Source: Lewinellaceae bacterium
Lineage (GTDB): Bacteria; Bacteroidota; Bacteroidia; Chitinophagales; Saprospiraceae
Reading direction: 5' to 3'
Length of the DNA stretch: 64,000 nucleotides
Assembly: GCA_020636435.1 (NCBI GenBank)
Contig: JACJXX010000002.1
Location: 186,001-250,000, forward strand
The translations under genes and the position numbers were made by a program. Of the stretch, positions 9,012 through 17,010 are shown one piece after another (the first letter of the stretch is position 1; each line of letters opens with the position of its first letter). The notes below the pieces were generated by a model. That model was not told the DNA's origin and did not search any database. It saw only the letters and a program-made list of their open reading frames with translations.

Positions 9012-10256
9012 CTACTTTTGAGACCAATCAAAAGTAACCGCCTCCTCCATCTCCACATTCATCGTCGGCGTGCCGCTGAAGTCCTCCACCTTGCCGGTAA
9101 AGCACACCTTTTTGTTGAGCAGGTACTCATCCGGCGCGTAGCTGAAGTTGGGCAGGTCTTTTTTGCGGACAAAGACCGAGAAGATCTGGTTGGGGAATTG
9201 CTTGTCGAGGTTGAGCCAGGCGTTGCCGCTGCGGCTGCGGCGGGTGCCGACGACCGTGCCGCAAACGGTAATGGCCTCCCCCTTGCCCATGTACAGTTTG
9301 GCCTGTACGGTATTGAAGTGGTTGGGCGGCAAGGAGGGGGCGTTGAGCGGCTCCACGTCGCCTCCGGCCAGTTCGGGTATCCAGGCGGCTTTATCCAGGC
9401 GGCTTTCCAGGACCGCCTCTTCGGCTTCCGGCAGGCGGTTGAAAAAGTCCAGCCCGGTGCGTTCTTCCACTGCGTCGATCGGCACGGCGTAAGTCTCCAG
9501 CGGCGCGCCAATCTGCTGGTGGGGAAGGATAAAACCGATGCCCCTGCCGTTTTCCCGGTCGAGCACGACCTTGAAGAAGTACTCCGGGATGCTTACCTTG
9601 TTCACTCCCCGCTCAACGACCGGCAGGCCCTCCCGGAGGATGGGGCCGGTGACGACGTACAGCTGGCTGCCCGGATTGCGGAAGACATAGCCCCGGACCA
9701 GCGACTCCAGCTCCGCCCAGCCTTCGCGGTTAAATACATCAATTTGGGGCGACATGTTGGAATAGTAGTAAGACTCGGAGAGGGCCTTTTCCGACCAGCG
9801 GAAGTCGGCGGAAGGCGCCAGGTGGCCCCGGTCGTATCCGAAGCCGTCGTAATTGTAAGTGCTGTCGGGCTGCAGGTATTTCAGGAAGTAGTCGGCCTCC
9901 ACGGCGCTGCCGGTGGACACCATGGGGTCGGGCCGGAAATCGTTGGTGCGGCCCACCGAGCCAGTGATGATGTCGGGCAGGATGATGTGGGCCACCCAGC
10001 GGGGCTGCTCGTATTCTTCGGCGTATTCCAGCGCCATGGCGGAGTGCAGGATGTAGTCTTCAGAAGGCAGGCCCACGGCTTTCAGGTCGCGTTGGATGCG
10101 CTGCAGCTTGAGGCCTTCGAGTTGCTCTTCGAGCTGTTGGCGTTGGCGGGCCAGTTCTTCCAACTGTTGGTTGACGGTGTTGATCTCCGTGTCCAGTTGC
10201 TGGGCGGAAGCCATAAAGAAGAGGGTTAGAAATAAAACGGCCAGGATGGTTTTCAT
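9012..10256 (-). CDS. Secreted DNA/RNA non-specific endonuclease (NUC1 family) with extra C-terminal domain
   Basis: 414 aa. Signal peptide 1-18 (MKTILAVLFLTLFFMASA), then a Glu/Gln/Leu-rich coiled coil (about 20-58), then the beta-beta-alpha-metal nuclease domain: DRGHLAP with catalytic His145, and the metal-binding region YYYSNMSPQIDVFNREGWAELE. Residues about 320-414 form a small OB-like domain with TVCGTVVGTRRSRSGNAWLNLD and a final beta pair. NUC1 enzymes cut single- and double-stranded nucleic acid non-specifically, here probably outside the cytoplasm for nutrient scavenging. Length and active site look intact. Part of the C-terminal domain exists as a remnant at 7293-7400. Confidence 0.9.
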   Translation of the reverse strand: MKTILAVLFLTLFFMASAQQLDTEINTVNQQLEELARQRQQLEEQLEGLKLQRIQRDLKAVGLPSEDYILHSAMALEYAEEYEQPRWVAHIILPDIITGSVGRTNDFRPDPMVSTGSAVEADYFLKYLQPDSTYNYDGFGYDRGHLAPSADFRWSEKALSESYYYSNMSPQIDVFNREGWAELESLVRGYVFRNPGSQLYVVTGPILREGLPVVERGVNKVSIPEYFFKVVLDRENGRGIGFILPHQQIGAPLETYAVPIDAVEERTGLDFFNRLPEAEEAVLESRLDKAAWIPELAGGDVEPLNAPSLPPNHFNTVQAKLYMGKGEAITVCGTVVGTRRSRSGNAWLNLDKQFPNQIFSVFVRKKDLPNFSYAPDEYLLNKKVCFTGKVEDFSGTPTMNVEMEEAVTFDWSQK

Positions 10257-10471
10257 GATGTGTATGGTTGGATGGGTGAATTGTTGAATTGTTAGATTGT
10301 TAGATTGTTGCCTGCCTGCCAGGCCGCTTGGCGTCTCGCCTGGCGGGCAGGCAGGGATTGTTGGATTAAACGTCGCCGGTCTTGAGCAAGGTAAACAACT
10401 CCGGAAAAATTGTTGTGAGATTGGGAGAAATGATTTACATTTAGAATACTCCCAGCTAACTTATAAAGATC
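10257..10471. repeat. Intergenic palindrome and heptamer-like microrepeats
   Basis: A run of GTTAGATT/GTTGAATT microrepeats (about 10275-10305) leads into an imperfect 45-bp hairpin (10307-10355) whose arms are CCTGCCTGCCAGGC and GCCTGGCGGGCAGGCAGG. It is a REP-like repeat between the divergent endonuclease and nucleotidyltransferase genes. No gene is seen. Confidence 0.5.
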
Positions 10472-10978
10472 ATGACAAGCATCATTCAGGAAAAGTTGCC
10501 GGAAATTGACTCGGAAAAGCTTTTTCAGCTGTTGAAAAGCAATAATGTTTCAAGGGCCTATTTATTTGGATCCATAACAACACCAAAGTTCAATAAAGTG
10601 AAGAGTGATATCGACATAATGATCGAACTAAGGCACGACGAAAGAATAAACTGTCCATTCTGGCTTGTACTTTTTGCGCCATGCTGCGTTGCTCATCACT
10701 CAGGTAGCTTTGGCTATCCTCATTCTTCGCGCCTTGCCTGGCACAAAAATTACTGCCCCATAATTGAACACTTTATTCTTTCCTCGTGCCTAATAGAAAT
10801 GCCTCCTTTGGAAAAAGGCGAAACCTTAATCAGGCTTTGGGAGCAATTGGAGGAGTTTTTTGAACGAAAAGTTGACCTTGTGACTGATCAACCTATTAAG
10901 AACCCTTATTTTAGAAGGTCTGTGGAGGAGACCAAAGTCCTGATTTATGACAGAGAAGGCGAAAAAATATTTGTCTGA
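10472..10978 (+). pseudogene. MNT-type nucleotidyltransferase interrupted in frame by a MITE-like element
   Basis: Residues 1-53 and 108-168 form a complete MNT nucleotidyltransferase: FGS at 32-34, SDIDIMIEL with catalytic Asp46 and Asp48, then the third acidic site in KVDLV (Asp135). These small enzymes usually act as antitoxins that AMPylate HEPN toxins; no HEPN gene is adjacent. Residues 54-107 (54 codons) are encoded by the element at 10632-10790 plus one TAA duplicate, and no stop or frameshift results. Removing them joins ...IMIEL to IEMPPLEKGE, the usual MNT continuation. The insert lies right after the second catalytic Asp, so activity is doubtful although the frame is open. Confidence 0.85.
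10632..10790. mobile_element. MITE-like element copy B (159 bp), TAA target duplication
   Basis: Same length, ends and sequence as copy A (6609-6767), differing at a few bases near position 40 of the element. TAA lies on both sides (10629-10631, 10791-10793). It sits inside the nucleotidyltransferase gene and keeps the frame because 159 plus 3 is divisible by three and the plus-strand frame through the element has no stop. Confidence 0.88.
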
Positions 10979-10984
10979 TAACTA

Positions 10985-11210
10985 GGGAGTGTTCAACGTT
11001 CTGTGTCCGAAGTTCGAAGTCACGGGCTACCCTTCTAAGATTGGACAGTCCTGAGAAGGGAGGGCTCGCTTCTATCCAACGTTTGACGAGGAACCGGTAG
11101 GTGCTCAGCAGTCCGCGAAAATCCGTCACACCCGTGTCATCCGCGTTCCATTGTTCTTGTCCAGCGTTAGACGGGTAGCCAACGCCGAACATCAAACTTT
11201 GAACAGTCCC
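10985..11210. mobile_element. 226-bp MITE-like element with 8-bp target duplication, IS256-type ends
   Basis: The left end GGGAGTGTTCAACGTT and the inverse of the right end GGGACTGTTCAAAGTT are imperfect terminal repeats. GATAACTA is perfectly duplicated on both sides (10977-10984 and 11211-11218). GGG-TGTTCAAA ends and an 8-bp duplication are typical of IS256-family transposons, so this is probably a non-autonomous derivative; that family link is inference. It inserted between two convergent genes: the left duplicate overlaps the nucleotidyltransferase stop and the right one supplies the stop of the PP-loop gene. Confidence 0.8.
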
Positions 11211-11215
11211 GATAA

Positions 11216-12691
11216 CTAATCAACCCAATCAACCCAATCAACCCACTTCCCCTTCTCCCACCTCACCGCCCCCTCCGTATACGGCAGCACGATATCATAC
11301 AGTGCCTTTCGGATATCCTCCGGCACAACATCTACAGGCGAACGCTCCTTGTCGAAGCGCAGGCGCATCACCTCCGGGTGGGCTTTGGCCCGGGGCGCCT
11401 CCACCAGCCCGGCCTGATGCAACAGGTAAAACAACTGCGCAGCATCGGCGCCCAGCTGCTTGATGCGCTGGGGGTCGAGGCTCTTCAGAGCGTAAGCGAT
11501 CTGTTCATCGGTATACCCGCAGCGGTGCGGGTCGCCGCCTATGACGCTCAGCATGCCGACGATGCGGCGGCACTTCTCGCAACGCCCGCAGGGCCGCATC
11601 CGGCCTTCCTCTTCATGAGCAGCGTGGCAGGACAACTGGTTCGCCTGCAGGTCGGGGTAGCGCTGGGTAAGTATCTTTTGGATCATAAATTCCGAGATGG
11701 GGCGCAGTATGGAAAACTGCTCTACCCCCCAGCCCTTGGCAATGAAATAGCGCGTAAAAGCCTCGTCGAAAAAGCGGCTCTGGTCGTACAGGCCATCGTA
11801 GTGCGGGATGCCCTCGTGATGGAGGCGGCGCGTGGTGTCGTACTCGTTGCCGATGAGGAGCCGGCCGATGCCGCGCTTTTTCATGAGGGGCAGCACGCCC
11901 ACGAGGAAGACCGCTACGGTCCACAGGCGGATGGGATAATCATCGGCGCGTACGGTGGCGAAGTCCTGCCGGATGAAGGGCAGGTGGCGCAGCATCCAGG
12001 CAAAAAGCCGGTCGGAATTCATCCACACTTTGGCCGTATTGGGCTCCACCGACTGCTGATAGCGGTAGCCATTGACGGCGGTGAACCAGTGGCGGCCGCT
12101 TTCGTTGCCGAAAATGGGGTGCACCTCCTTGCCCAGCTCTTTGAGCAGGCCATAGCTCAGCAGGCTGTCCTTGCCGCCGCTCGACAACACGCAGTAAGAG
12201 TCGGAAGAAGTAGCCCATGGCGTTTCCTTAGCCTCCGATGCGCCGCCCCGGCTGTTGGCGAACACCAGCTCGGCATTGGTGTAGCGCTGCCGTTTTTCCG
12301 CCGGCACGCCCACTGCCGCTCCTTGCAGAAAGGGGTTGGGTTGCAGAAGCTTTTTGACATAAATCTCCCGGGAGGTGTTTTCCAGCATGTCCCGGAGGAA
12401 CCGCCGGTCGGCGGCAGTAAAGGCGCCGTCGAGCACGATGCGCTTACAGAAAACGCCGTAGTTGAGGGCCAGTTGGGCCGCTATAAAGCTGGCCAGGTTC
12501 TGGTCTTCCGGAGCCTTGGGGTTAAACACCGGCTCGCCGTAGGAATAGATCAGTTCTTTTTTCTCTTCGCGGCCGTTGGCCGTCACCGAGTAAGAAGCCA
12601 GCAGGCGGCTTTTTTCCAGGCGTACCGGCCCTACCCGCAGCTCGTCGATGACGGCCAGCCCGGCGTAGCTGTCTTGAGGTTGATCCGTCAT
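11216..12691 (-). CDS. PP-loop ATPase-like protein with QueC-like cysteine motif (MurL-like?)
   Basis: 491 aa. The pyrophosphate-binding PP-loop SGGKDS is at 171-176, preceded by a beta-rich N-terminal domain. A Cys cluster, SCH (Cys355) and CGRCEKC (368, 371, 374), resembles the zinc site of QueC. PP-loop enzymes activate a substrate carboxylate or similar oxygen by adenylation. Two-domain PP-loop proteins of about this size include MurL, which epimerises the terminal L-Glu of UDP-MurNAc-Ala-Glu in Xanthomonas; I suspect that relationship but cannot confirm it. The ATG is one base from the stop of the DUF1611 gene, so they are surely co-transcribed. The C-terminus carries a WVD triplicate from a 9-bp DNA repeat, and the stop codon lies inside a transposition target duplicate. 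Confidence 0.7.
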   Translation of the reverse strand: MTDQPQDSYAGLAVIDELRVGPVRLEKSRLLASYSVTANGREEKKELIYSYGEPVFNPKAPEDQNLASFIAAQLALNYGVFCKRIVLDGAFTAADRRFLRDMLENTSREIYVKKLLQPNPFLQGAAVGVPAEKRQRYTNAELVFANSRGGASEAKETPWATSSDSYCVLSSGGKDSLLSYGLLKELGKEVHPIFGNESGRHWFTAVNGYRYQQSVEPNTAKVWMNSDRLFAWMLRHLPFIRQDFATVRADDYPIRLWTVAVFLVGVLPLMKKRGIGRLLIGNEYDTTRRLHHEGIPHYDGLYDQSRFFDEAFTRYFIAKGWGVEQFSILRPISEFMIQKILTQRYPDLQANQLSCHAAHEEEGRMRPCGRCEKCRRIVGMLSVIGGDPHRCGYTDEQIAYALKSLDPQRIKQLGADAAQLFYLLHQAGLVEAPRAKAHPEVMRLRFDKERSPVDVVPEDIRKALYDIVLPYTEGAVRWEKGKWVDWVDWVD

Positions 12692-12692
12692 T

Positions 12693-13799
12693 TTATTGCT
12701 GATGAAGTGTTTCCGCCTTTTTTTTCAGGTGGAGCGCCAGTACTTCTAACAGGCCATCGGCGCCGTTCAGCAGCACGTCAAAAGCGGGCAGGCCGGTTTC
12801 CTGCTTAATTTGCAGGGCAGCCTCTGCCACCTCCTCCGGAGTCATGTTCTCGTGGTTGATGGTGATGGCCACCACCGGTTTGCCGGAGAGCAATTCCACT
12901 GCCTGAATCTGAATGGGCAGCGGTTGGATGGGATAACCGGGGAAGCCGTCGTACTCCGGCCGTTTGGGCGCGTGCTGCAACAGGACAATGTCGGGCCGGC
13001 AGGCGGCGAGGATTTCATGCCCGCCGGGATAGGCGGGGTTCATCAGGCTGCCCTGCCCCTCCAGGACGATTGCGTCGGGCTGTTGTTCTACCCAAGCCTG
13101 GTAGGTGGCATTTTCCAGTTCCCCGGCGACGAAGTCGTTGATCAGGGAATCGAGGATGATGCTGTACTTCGCGCCCTGCATCCAGGCGGTCTGCCCGGTT
13201 CCGATCATCGCGGCCTTGTATCCGGCTTTCCGAAGAGCATGGACGACGATCCAGGCGGTCGTCCGTTTGCCCACGGCGCTATCCGTGCCCAGCACAGCGA
13301 TCTTGAGGGCTTTCACCTTTTCGATGTTGCCGGTAAAAGAGTGCAACTGATCGCGCGGCGGCGTCTTGCGAATATCGCGGATATTCACCCCGTGGGCGTG
13401 GGCCAGGCGGCTGATAACCGAGTCTTCGGAGAGGAAGTCGTGCAGGCCCGAATCGATGTTCAGGCCGGCGAGGATAGCCGCCCGGACGGCTTCGCGGGCA
13501 GGCGCAGGCAGGCGCCCGCCATCCGGGGCGAGGCCTACGACGAAGAACCCGGCGGGTTCGCCCTCCGCCCGGGCGGCCTCCAGCGCCTGCTCCAGGCTGG
13601 CCATTACGGGAATGCCCCTTTTCTTGCCGTCCAGCACCAGGCCGGCATCCTGGCCGGCGTAGCGGCTGTCAATTACCGAGAGCACGCGGTAGCGCTCGGT
13701 AAAGCGCACCAGGCCGTGGGCGGTCTTTCCTTCCGGGGTATTGAAAAAGCCTTCGCAGTAAACGATGGCGTTGCCGTCCAGCACTTCTTTTGAACTCAT
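12693..13799 (-). CDS. DUF1611-family protein (DgcN-like)
   Basis: 368 aa. N-terminal Rossmann-like domain (about 10-125) with LSVIDSRYAGQDAG, then a P-loop domain with GTDSAVGKRTT at 171-181 and a downstream LEGQGSLMNP (Walker-B-like region) and HAPKRPEYDG. This is the DUF1611/COG3367 architecture; the studied member DgcN N-acetylates D-glutamate so that the racemase DgcA can convert it. In Bacteroidota the gene is often next to an enolase-superfamily dipeptide epimerase, which is absent here; its neighbour is a PP-loop protein instead. The function here (acetyl transfer to a D-amino acid or peptide) is therefore inferred only. Confidence 0.8.
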   Translation of the reverse strand: MSSKEVLDGNAIVYCEGFFNTPEGKTAHGLVRFTERYRVLSVIDSRYAGQDAGLVLDGKKRGIPVMASLEQALEAARAEGEPAGFFVVGLAPDGGRLPAPAREAVRAAILAGLNIDSGLHDFLSEDSVISRLAHAHGVNIRDIRKTPPRDQLHSFTGNIEKVKALKIAVLGTDSAVGKRTTAWIVVHALRKAGYKAAMIGTGQTAWMQGAKYSIILDSLINDFVAGELENATYQAWVEQQPDAIVLEGQGSLMNPAYPGGHEILAACRPDIVLLQHAPKRPEYDGFPGYPIQPLPIQIQAVELLSGKPVVAITINHENMTPEEVAEAALQIKQETGLPAFDVLLNGADGLLEVLALHLKKKAETLHQQ

Positions 13800-13861
13800 G
13801 CTATGTTTTAAGTTTTTTCAGGTCTAGTGGTTTTCCGAATGTCCGGAAAATATGCAGGTAC

Positions 13862-14929
13862 TTACTTCCTGCTGGTCAGGATGACTACAAACCGGTCATT
13901 TTCCAACAATTCGGGATCTGGCGGATCGGCCATTGCCGCCAGGCCGGCCGTAGCCGCCGGCAGCACATTGAGGCCCTCTTTATCTTTGAGCAACTTGGCC
14001 AGCCGCAGCATGGTACGATCGGTAACATCGCGGGCCCAGCCGTTGGTTTTATACAGGGAGTGCAGTGCATGGTCTCCGTCAAAGGAATGCCAGTTGATCA
14101 GGGGTTCGTTGATCTCCGTCTCTTTGATGCTGCCCGGCTCGAGCTCGATGCAATGATCTTTTCCCTGCAAAAAAGAGGAAACGATGGGATTTTTCCGCGC
14201 CGAGGAGCCGGCGACCATAATGGGCATGCGCGAGGTCTTGCCCCGGCGATAGAGGCTGAGGAAGCCCCGGTAAACGCCGGCCAGTACGGTGCCGTTGGAA
14301 ACGGGCACCGCCACAGCTTTAGGGGCGTCGCGCAGTTCATCGTAAATCTCGTAGGCGATTTCGCCGTAGGCTTTGAGCTGCAGGGAAGTGTTGTCGCCGC
14401 CCGGGTTGGCGTCGTAATATTCAATGCGCGCTGCGTGGAGTTGCGAGGCCGCTACGGCGTCTTCATAATCGCCTTTCACCGTGAAAATCTTAGCGCCCAA
14501 CTGGCGCATCTCTTCGCTGCGCCGGGTGTGGTATGCCTCGGGAATGTAGATGACGCAGTCCAGCCCGGCGTATTTGGCGGCCAGGGAGCAGGCTACGCCG
14601 TAATTGCCGCAGGTAGCCAGGCAGATGCCTTCGAAGCCGCGCCGCAGGGCGTCCGCGCATTGGGCAAAAGCGATGCGGTCTTTTTGGGTGCCGGTCGGGT
14701 TGCTCCCTTCCAGTTTGAGGTACACCTGGCGGAAACCCAGTTCCCGTTCCACGTGGCGGCCTCTCATCAAAGGGGTGTCGCCGACCTCGCTGTCGGTGAT
14801 GAATTCGAAAGCCTCCAGGCGGTCTTCCAGGCTTTGTTCTTTATCCAGCAGGAGCTGGTACTGCTGTTCCAACTCTGCCTGCAGGTTGTATCTTTCGTGC
14901 AGGGGGACCGGTTGGGTGGGTTCTTGCAT
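13862..14929 (-). CDS. PLP-dependent fold-type II enzyme, threonine-synthase-like
   Basis: 355 aa. Motifs: VGDTPL near 49-54, YLKLEGSNPTGTQKDR with the PLP-binding Lys83, and ATCGNYGVACSLAA (about 105-118), which replaces the usual SSGNxG phosphate-side loop. A Gly-rich loop, VSNGTVLAG, lies near the middle. The fold covers threonine synthases, cysteine/cysteate synthases, threonine and serine dehydratases and diaminopropionate synthases; the exact reaction cannot be read. I chose the ATG at 14929: a longer frame to 15223 passes through two tandem palindromic repeats and has no domain. The DUF1611 gene follows 62 bp downstream; a small hairpin (TTTTCCG/CGGAAAA) lies between. Confidence 0.8.
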   Translation of the reverse strand: MQEPTQPVPLHERYNLQAELEQQYQLLLDKEQSLEDRLEAFEFITDSEVGDTPLMRGRHVERELGFRQVYLKLEGSNPTGTQKDRIAFAQCADALRRGFEGICLATCGNYGVACSLAAKYAGLDCVIYIPEAYHTRRSEEMRQLGAKIFTVKGDYEDAVAASQLHAARIEYYDANPGGDNTSLQLKAYGEIAYEIYDELRDAPKAVAVPVSNGTVLAGVYRGFLSLYRRGKTSRMPIMVAGSSARKNPIVSSFLQGKDHCIELEPGSIKETEINEPLINWHSFDGDHALHSLYKTNGWARDVTDRTMLRLAKLLKDKEGLNVLPAATAGLAAMADPPDPELLENDRFVVILTSRK

Positions 14930-15268
14930 GGCTACTTGTTGTTGAGTAAGAATTAGTGAAGTGACCAGACGACTTTCTTTGACATCCCCGGGGCAAGTCG
15001 TCAGGCCACTTTCTTTTCTGAAGTGGCCAGACGACTGCCTTTTGGGACCCCTGGAGCAAGTCGTCAGGCCACTTTCTTTTCCCGGTTTATCGCCGGTAAA
15101 GACGGCCGATAGAAAAAAGGCCACCTTTTCAGGGAGTATGAAAGTAAAAAAATATCTCCTTTTATCAAAGATAATTACCCGGGGAAGGAAAAGAAAAAGG
15201 TATTGGGTGGCCTTGCCGCCCAATACCTCAACACTGGTTACAAACGAAACATTAATCTGATTCTTGTG
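14930..15268. repeat. Tandem pair of palindromic units upstream of the PLP enzyme
   Basis: Two units, 14958-15012 and 15020-15075, repeat with a period of about 62 bp. Each is itself a hairpin whose arms are GAAGTG(A/G)CCAGACGACT and AGTCGTCAGGCCACTTT. The rest of the interval shows nothing recognisable. The units lie about 30-150 bp before the PLP-enzyme start, so they could hold regulatory sites or be a duplicated REP-like repeat. Confidence 0.6.
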
Positions 15269-15727
15269 CTAATCATTGCCGTCAAAGGACTCCACCACCT
15301 CATCGGAAACGATGCCCTTTTGGTCTACGGTCAGGGTGATGTAATCGTACCCTTTTTCGAAGCCCAGGAAGTAGAATACCCCATCGGGGCGCTCCGACCG
15401 CACCATGGAGGTGAAGTACTCCAGGTTCGGATATTGGCTTTTCACAGCAGCAACGGCCTGTTTGGGCAGGTCGGCCTCGTCGATGATGGTAGACGTCTCT
15501 GTCCAGTTGCCTGCCTTGTCGAAGTAGGCGTCGCAGTAATAGTCGTCGCTCAGGAAGCTGGCGATGTAGGTGTCGTCCAGTTCTTCCCAGCTCACGTCCG
15601 CCGCTTTGGGGTATTTTTTGGCAAAGGCCGCTTCGATGTTTTTGGGAACAACCGAATCCTGGCCCGCAAGGGGCGCCATAGCCGCCGCCAAAAACAAGAG
15701 GGCGGCGCTCATCAGTGCTTTGTTCAT
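15269..15727 (-). CDS. Secreted PepSY-like (DUF2874) protein
   Basis: 152 aa. Signal peptide MNKALMSAALLFLAAAMAPLAG, then two PepSY-like repeats: VPKNIEAAFAKKYPKAADVSW with its strand YIASFLSDDYYCDAYFD, and LPKQAVAAVKSQYPNLEYF with VFYFLGFEKGYDYITLTVDQ. This PF11396-type domain is common in Bacteroidota periplasmic proteins and is thought to inhibit or chaperone partners; no catalytic residues exist. I chose the ATG at 15727 because it begins the signal peptide. It lies alone, with no clear partner. Confidence 0.8.
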   Translation of the reverse strand: MNKALMSAALLFLAAAMAPLAGQDSVVPKNIEAAFAKKYPKAADVSWEELDDTYIASFLSDDYYCDAYFDKAGNWTETSTIIDEADLPKQAVAAVKSQYPNLEYFTSMVRSERPDGVFYFLGFEKGYDYITLTVDQKGIVSDEVVESFDGND

Positions 15728-15968
15728 AAACAATGGTTTTGAAGTTTTATGCCGCCAAATTGAGGAGGGGATTCTGAATTGTTTTTGAAGAATGAGGGGA
15801 AGGGGGAACATTTCTTTTGCTGGCCTTACAGGCAGGTTGGAAACTGATTGCCGATGGCTTCCGGCTCCAGGAATACATTGGACAGGCTAAGCCATAAAAC
15901 GACCAGCAGGCTACTCCGGTTAATATCCTGAAGTTCGACGGGCAATTTATTATTATCAAGCGGAATGC

Positions 15969-16913
15969 TCACAGAGATTCAACCTGCAAAACGTTTATGC
16001 CAAGTTCCCCGGCCAGTTCATTTAAGGCATGCCAAATGGCATCGAGTTTTAGCTGATCCTCGTAAGCTAAAGGCGGAACAGGAATTCTGGAATTGAGCGT
16101 GATCCTAAGGCCCCGTTTTTGCAAAAACAGCTTAGCAGAAAAAGGATAAGAACGATGGATCACAGCATCAAAAATGCTCAGCAAGGCGTCCAGCTTGATT
16201 AGTTTTTCATCCTTCGGGGCCGAACGCCCGCGGTGAACAAGGTAAGCAAAAAGCTCCGGATAAAAGTTGGCTCCAATGGGAGACATTCCCCTGGCGCCGG
16301 CCCTCAGGGAGCTTAGGCCGGTGGGCGTGTTGGCATTGTAAAGCCCCAGGTTTGTCCCTCGCATTGCTTCAATTTTTTTCTGGATCGGCTCCAGGTCGCA
16401 ACTCGTGTCCTTGTGGTAATAAAACCGGCCCGAATGGGCCAGCCATTGGACAAGGTCAACCGAAAGGAGCCTTTTATAGGGTACCGGGCATTCGTACAAT
16501 CCAAGGGGGATACTGCCCGTGCGGCCCAGCAACTCTTCGATTTTACTTTTAAATTCTTCCTCTGATTCCCTCTGCCCCACCACTTGATTGGTGCTGATGA
16601 CCACCGCAGCTGCGCCGGCTCCATGCAGCCGTTCGATAAACCCGGCATTTGTCGCTACATCGCTGCCAAAGGAACCGGTAGCGACGACCGGCACCCTGCC
16701 GCCTACGGTATCGACCACCGTTTTTGTGACCAGGTATCGTTCTTCAGTGGTCAGCTGAAACATTTCGCTGGACAGGCAATTGGCAAACAAACCGTCAGCT
16801 CCGGCAGCGAGGTAGAATTCCGTCAATTCCACCAACCCGCTGAGATCGAGTTCATTATTTTCTTTAAAGGGGGTCAGCATCACGGGCCATAGCCCTTGTG
16901 GCAACTTTTCCAT
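15969..16913 (-). CDS. DapA/NanA-family (class I) aldolase or dehydratase
   Basis: 314 aa, (beta/alpha)8 lyase of the dihydrodipicolinate synthase superfamily. Schiff-base Lys168 in FYYHKDTSCD and the catalytic Tyr140 in GLYECPVPYK are present; the GxxGE loop is replaced by LSSEMFQLTTEER. Members cleave or join pyruvate with an aldehyde (NanA, KDG and keto-deoxy-sugar aldolases, DapA). Sitting last in a fucose-related locus it may split a 2-keto-3-deoxy sugar acid or N-acetylneuraminate; the two Asp-box proteins upstream would fit the latter, the fucose isomerase the former. I chose the ATG at 16913 since a longer frame overlaps lacI and adds no conserved sequence. Confidence 0.78.
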   Translation of the reverse strand: MEKLPQGLWPVMLTPFKENNELDLSGLVELTEFYLAAGADGLFANCLSSEMFQLTTEERYLVTKTVVDTVGGRVPVVATGSFGSDVATNAGFIERLHGAGAAAVVISTNQVVGQRESEEEFKSKIEELLGRTGSIPLGLYECPVPYKRLLSVDLVQWLAHSGRFYYHKDTSCDLEPIQKKIEAMRGTNLGLYNANTPTGLSSLRAGARGMSPIGANFYPELFAYLVHRGRSAPKDEKLIKLDALLSIFDAVIHRSYPFSAKLFLQKRGLRITLNSRIPVPPLAYEDQLKLDAIWHALNELAGELGINVLQVESL

Positions 16914-17010
16914 CTGCAGGCTAATTAATAGAGTTAATGCCCGTGGGTGTTGGGCAAATATTGTGATTACAGTTTTTGGATGCAGCAGCAAAATGATGAA
17001 AATGCAAACC

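Noticed and set aside
13862..15223. N-terminal extension of the PLP enzyme to 15223
   Set aside because: The extra 98 residues translate tandem palindromic repeats and an unrelated leader. The conserved fold starts after the ATG at 14929.
15747..15959. Possible small gene on the minus strand
   Set aside because: 70 residues without a domain, leader or conserved neighbour; I see no evidence of coding.
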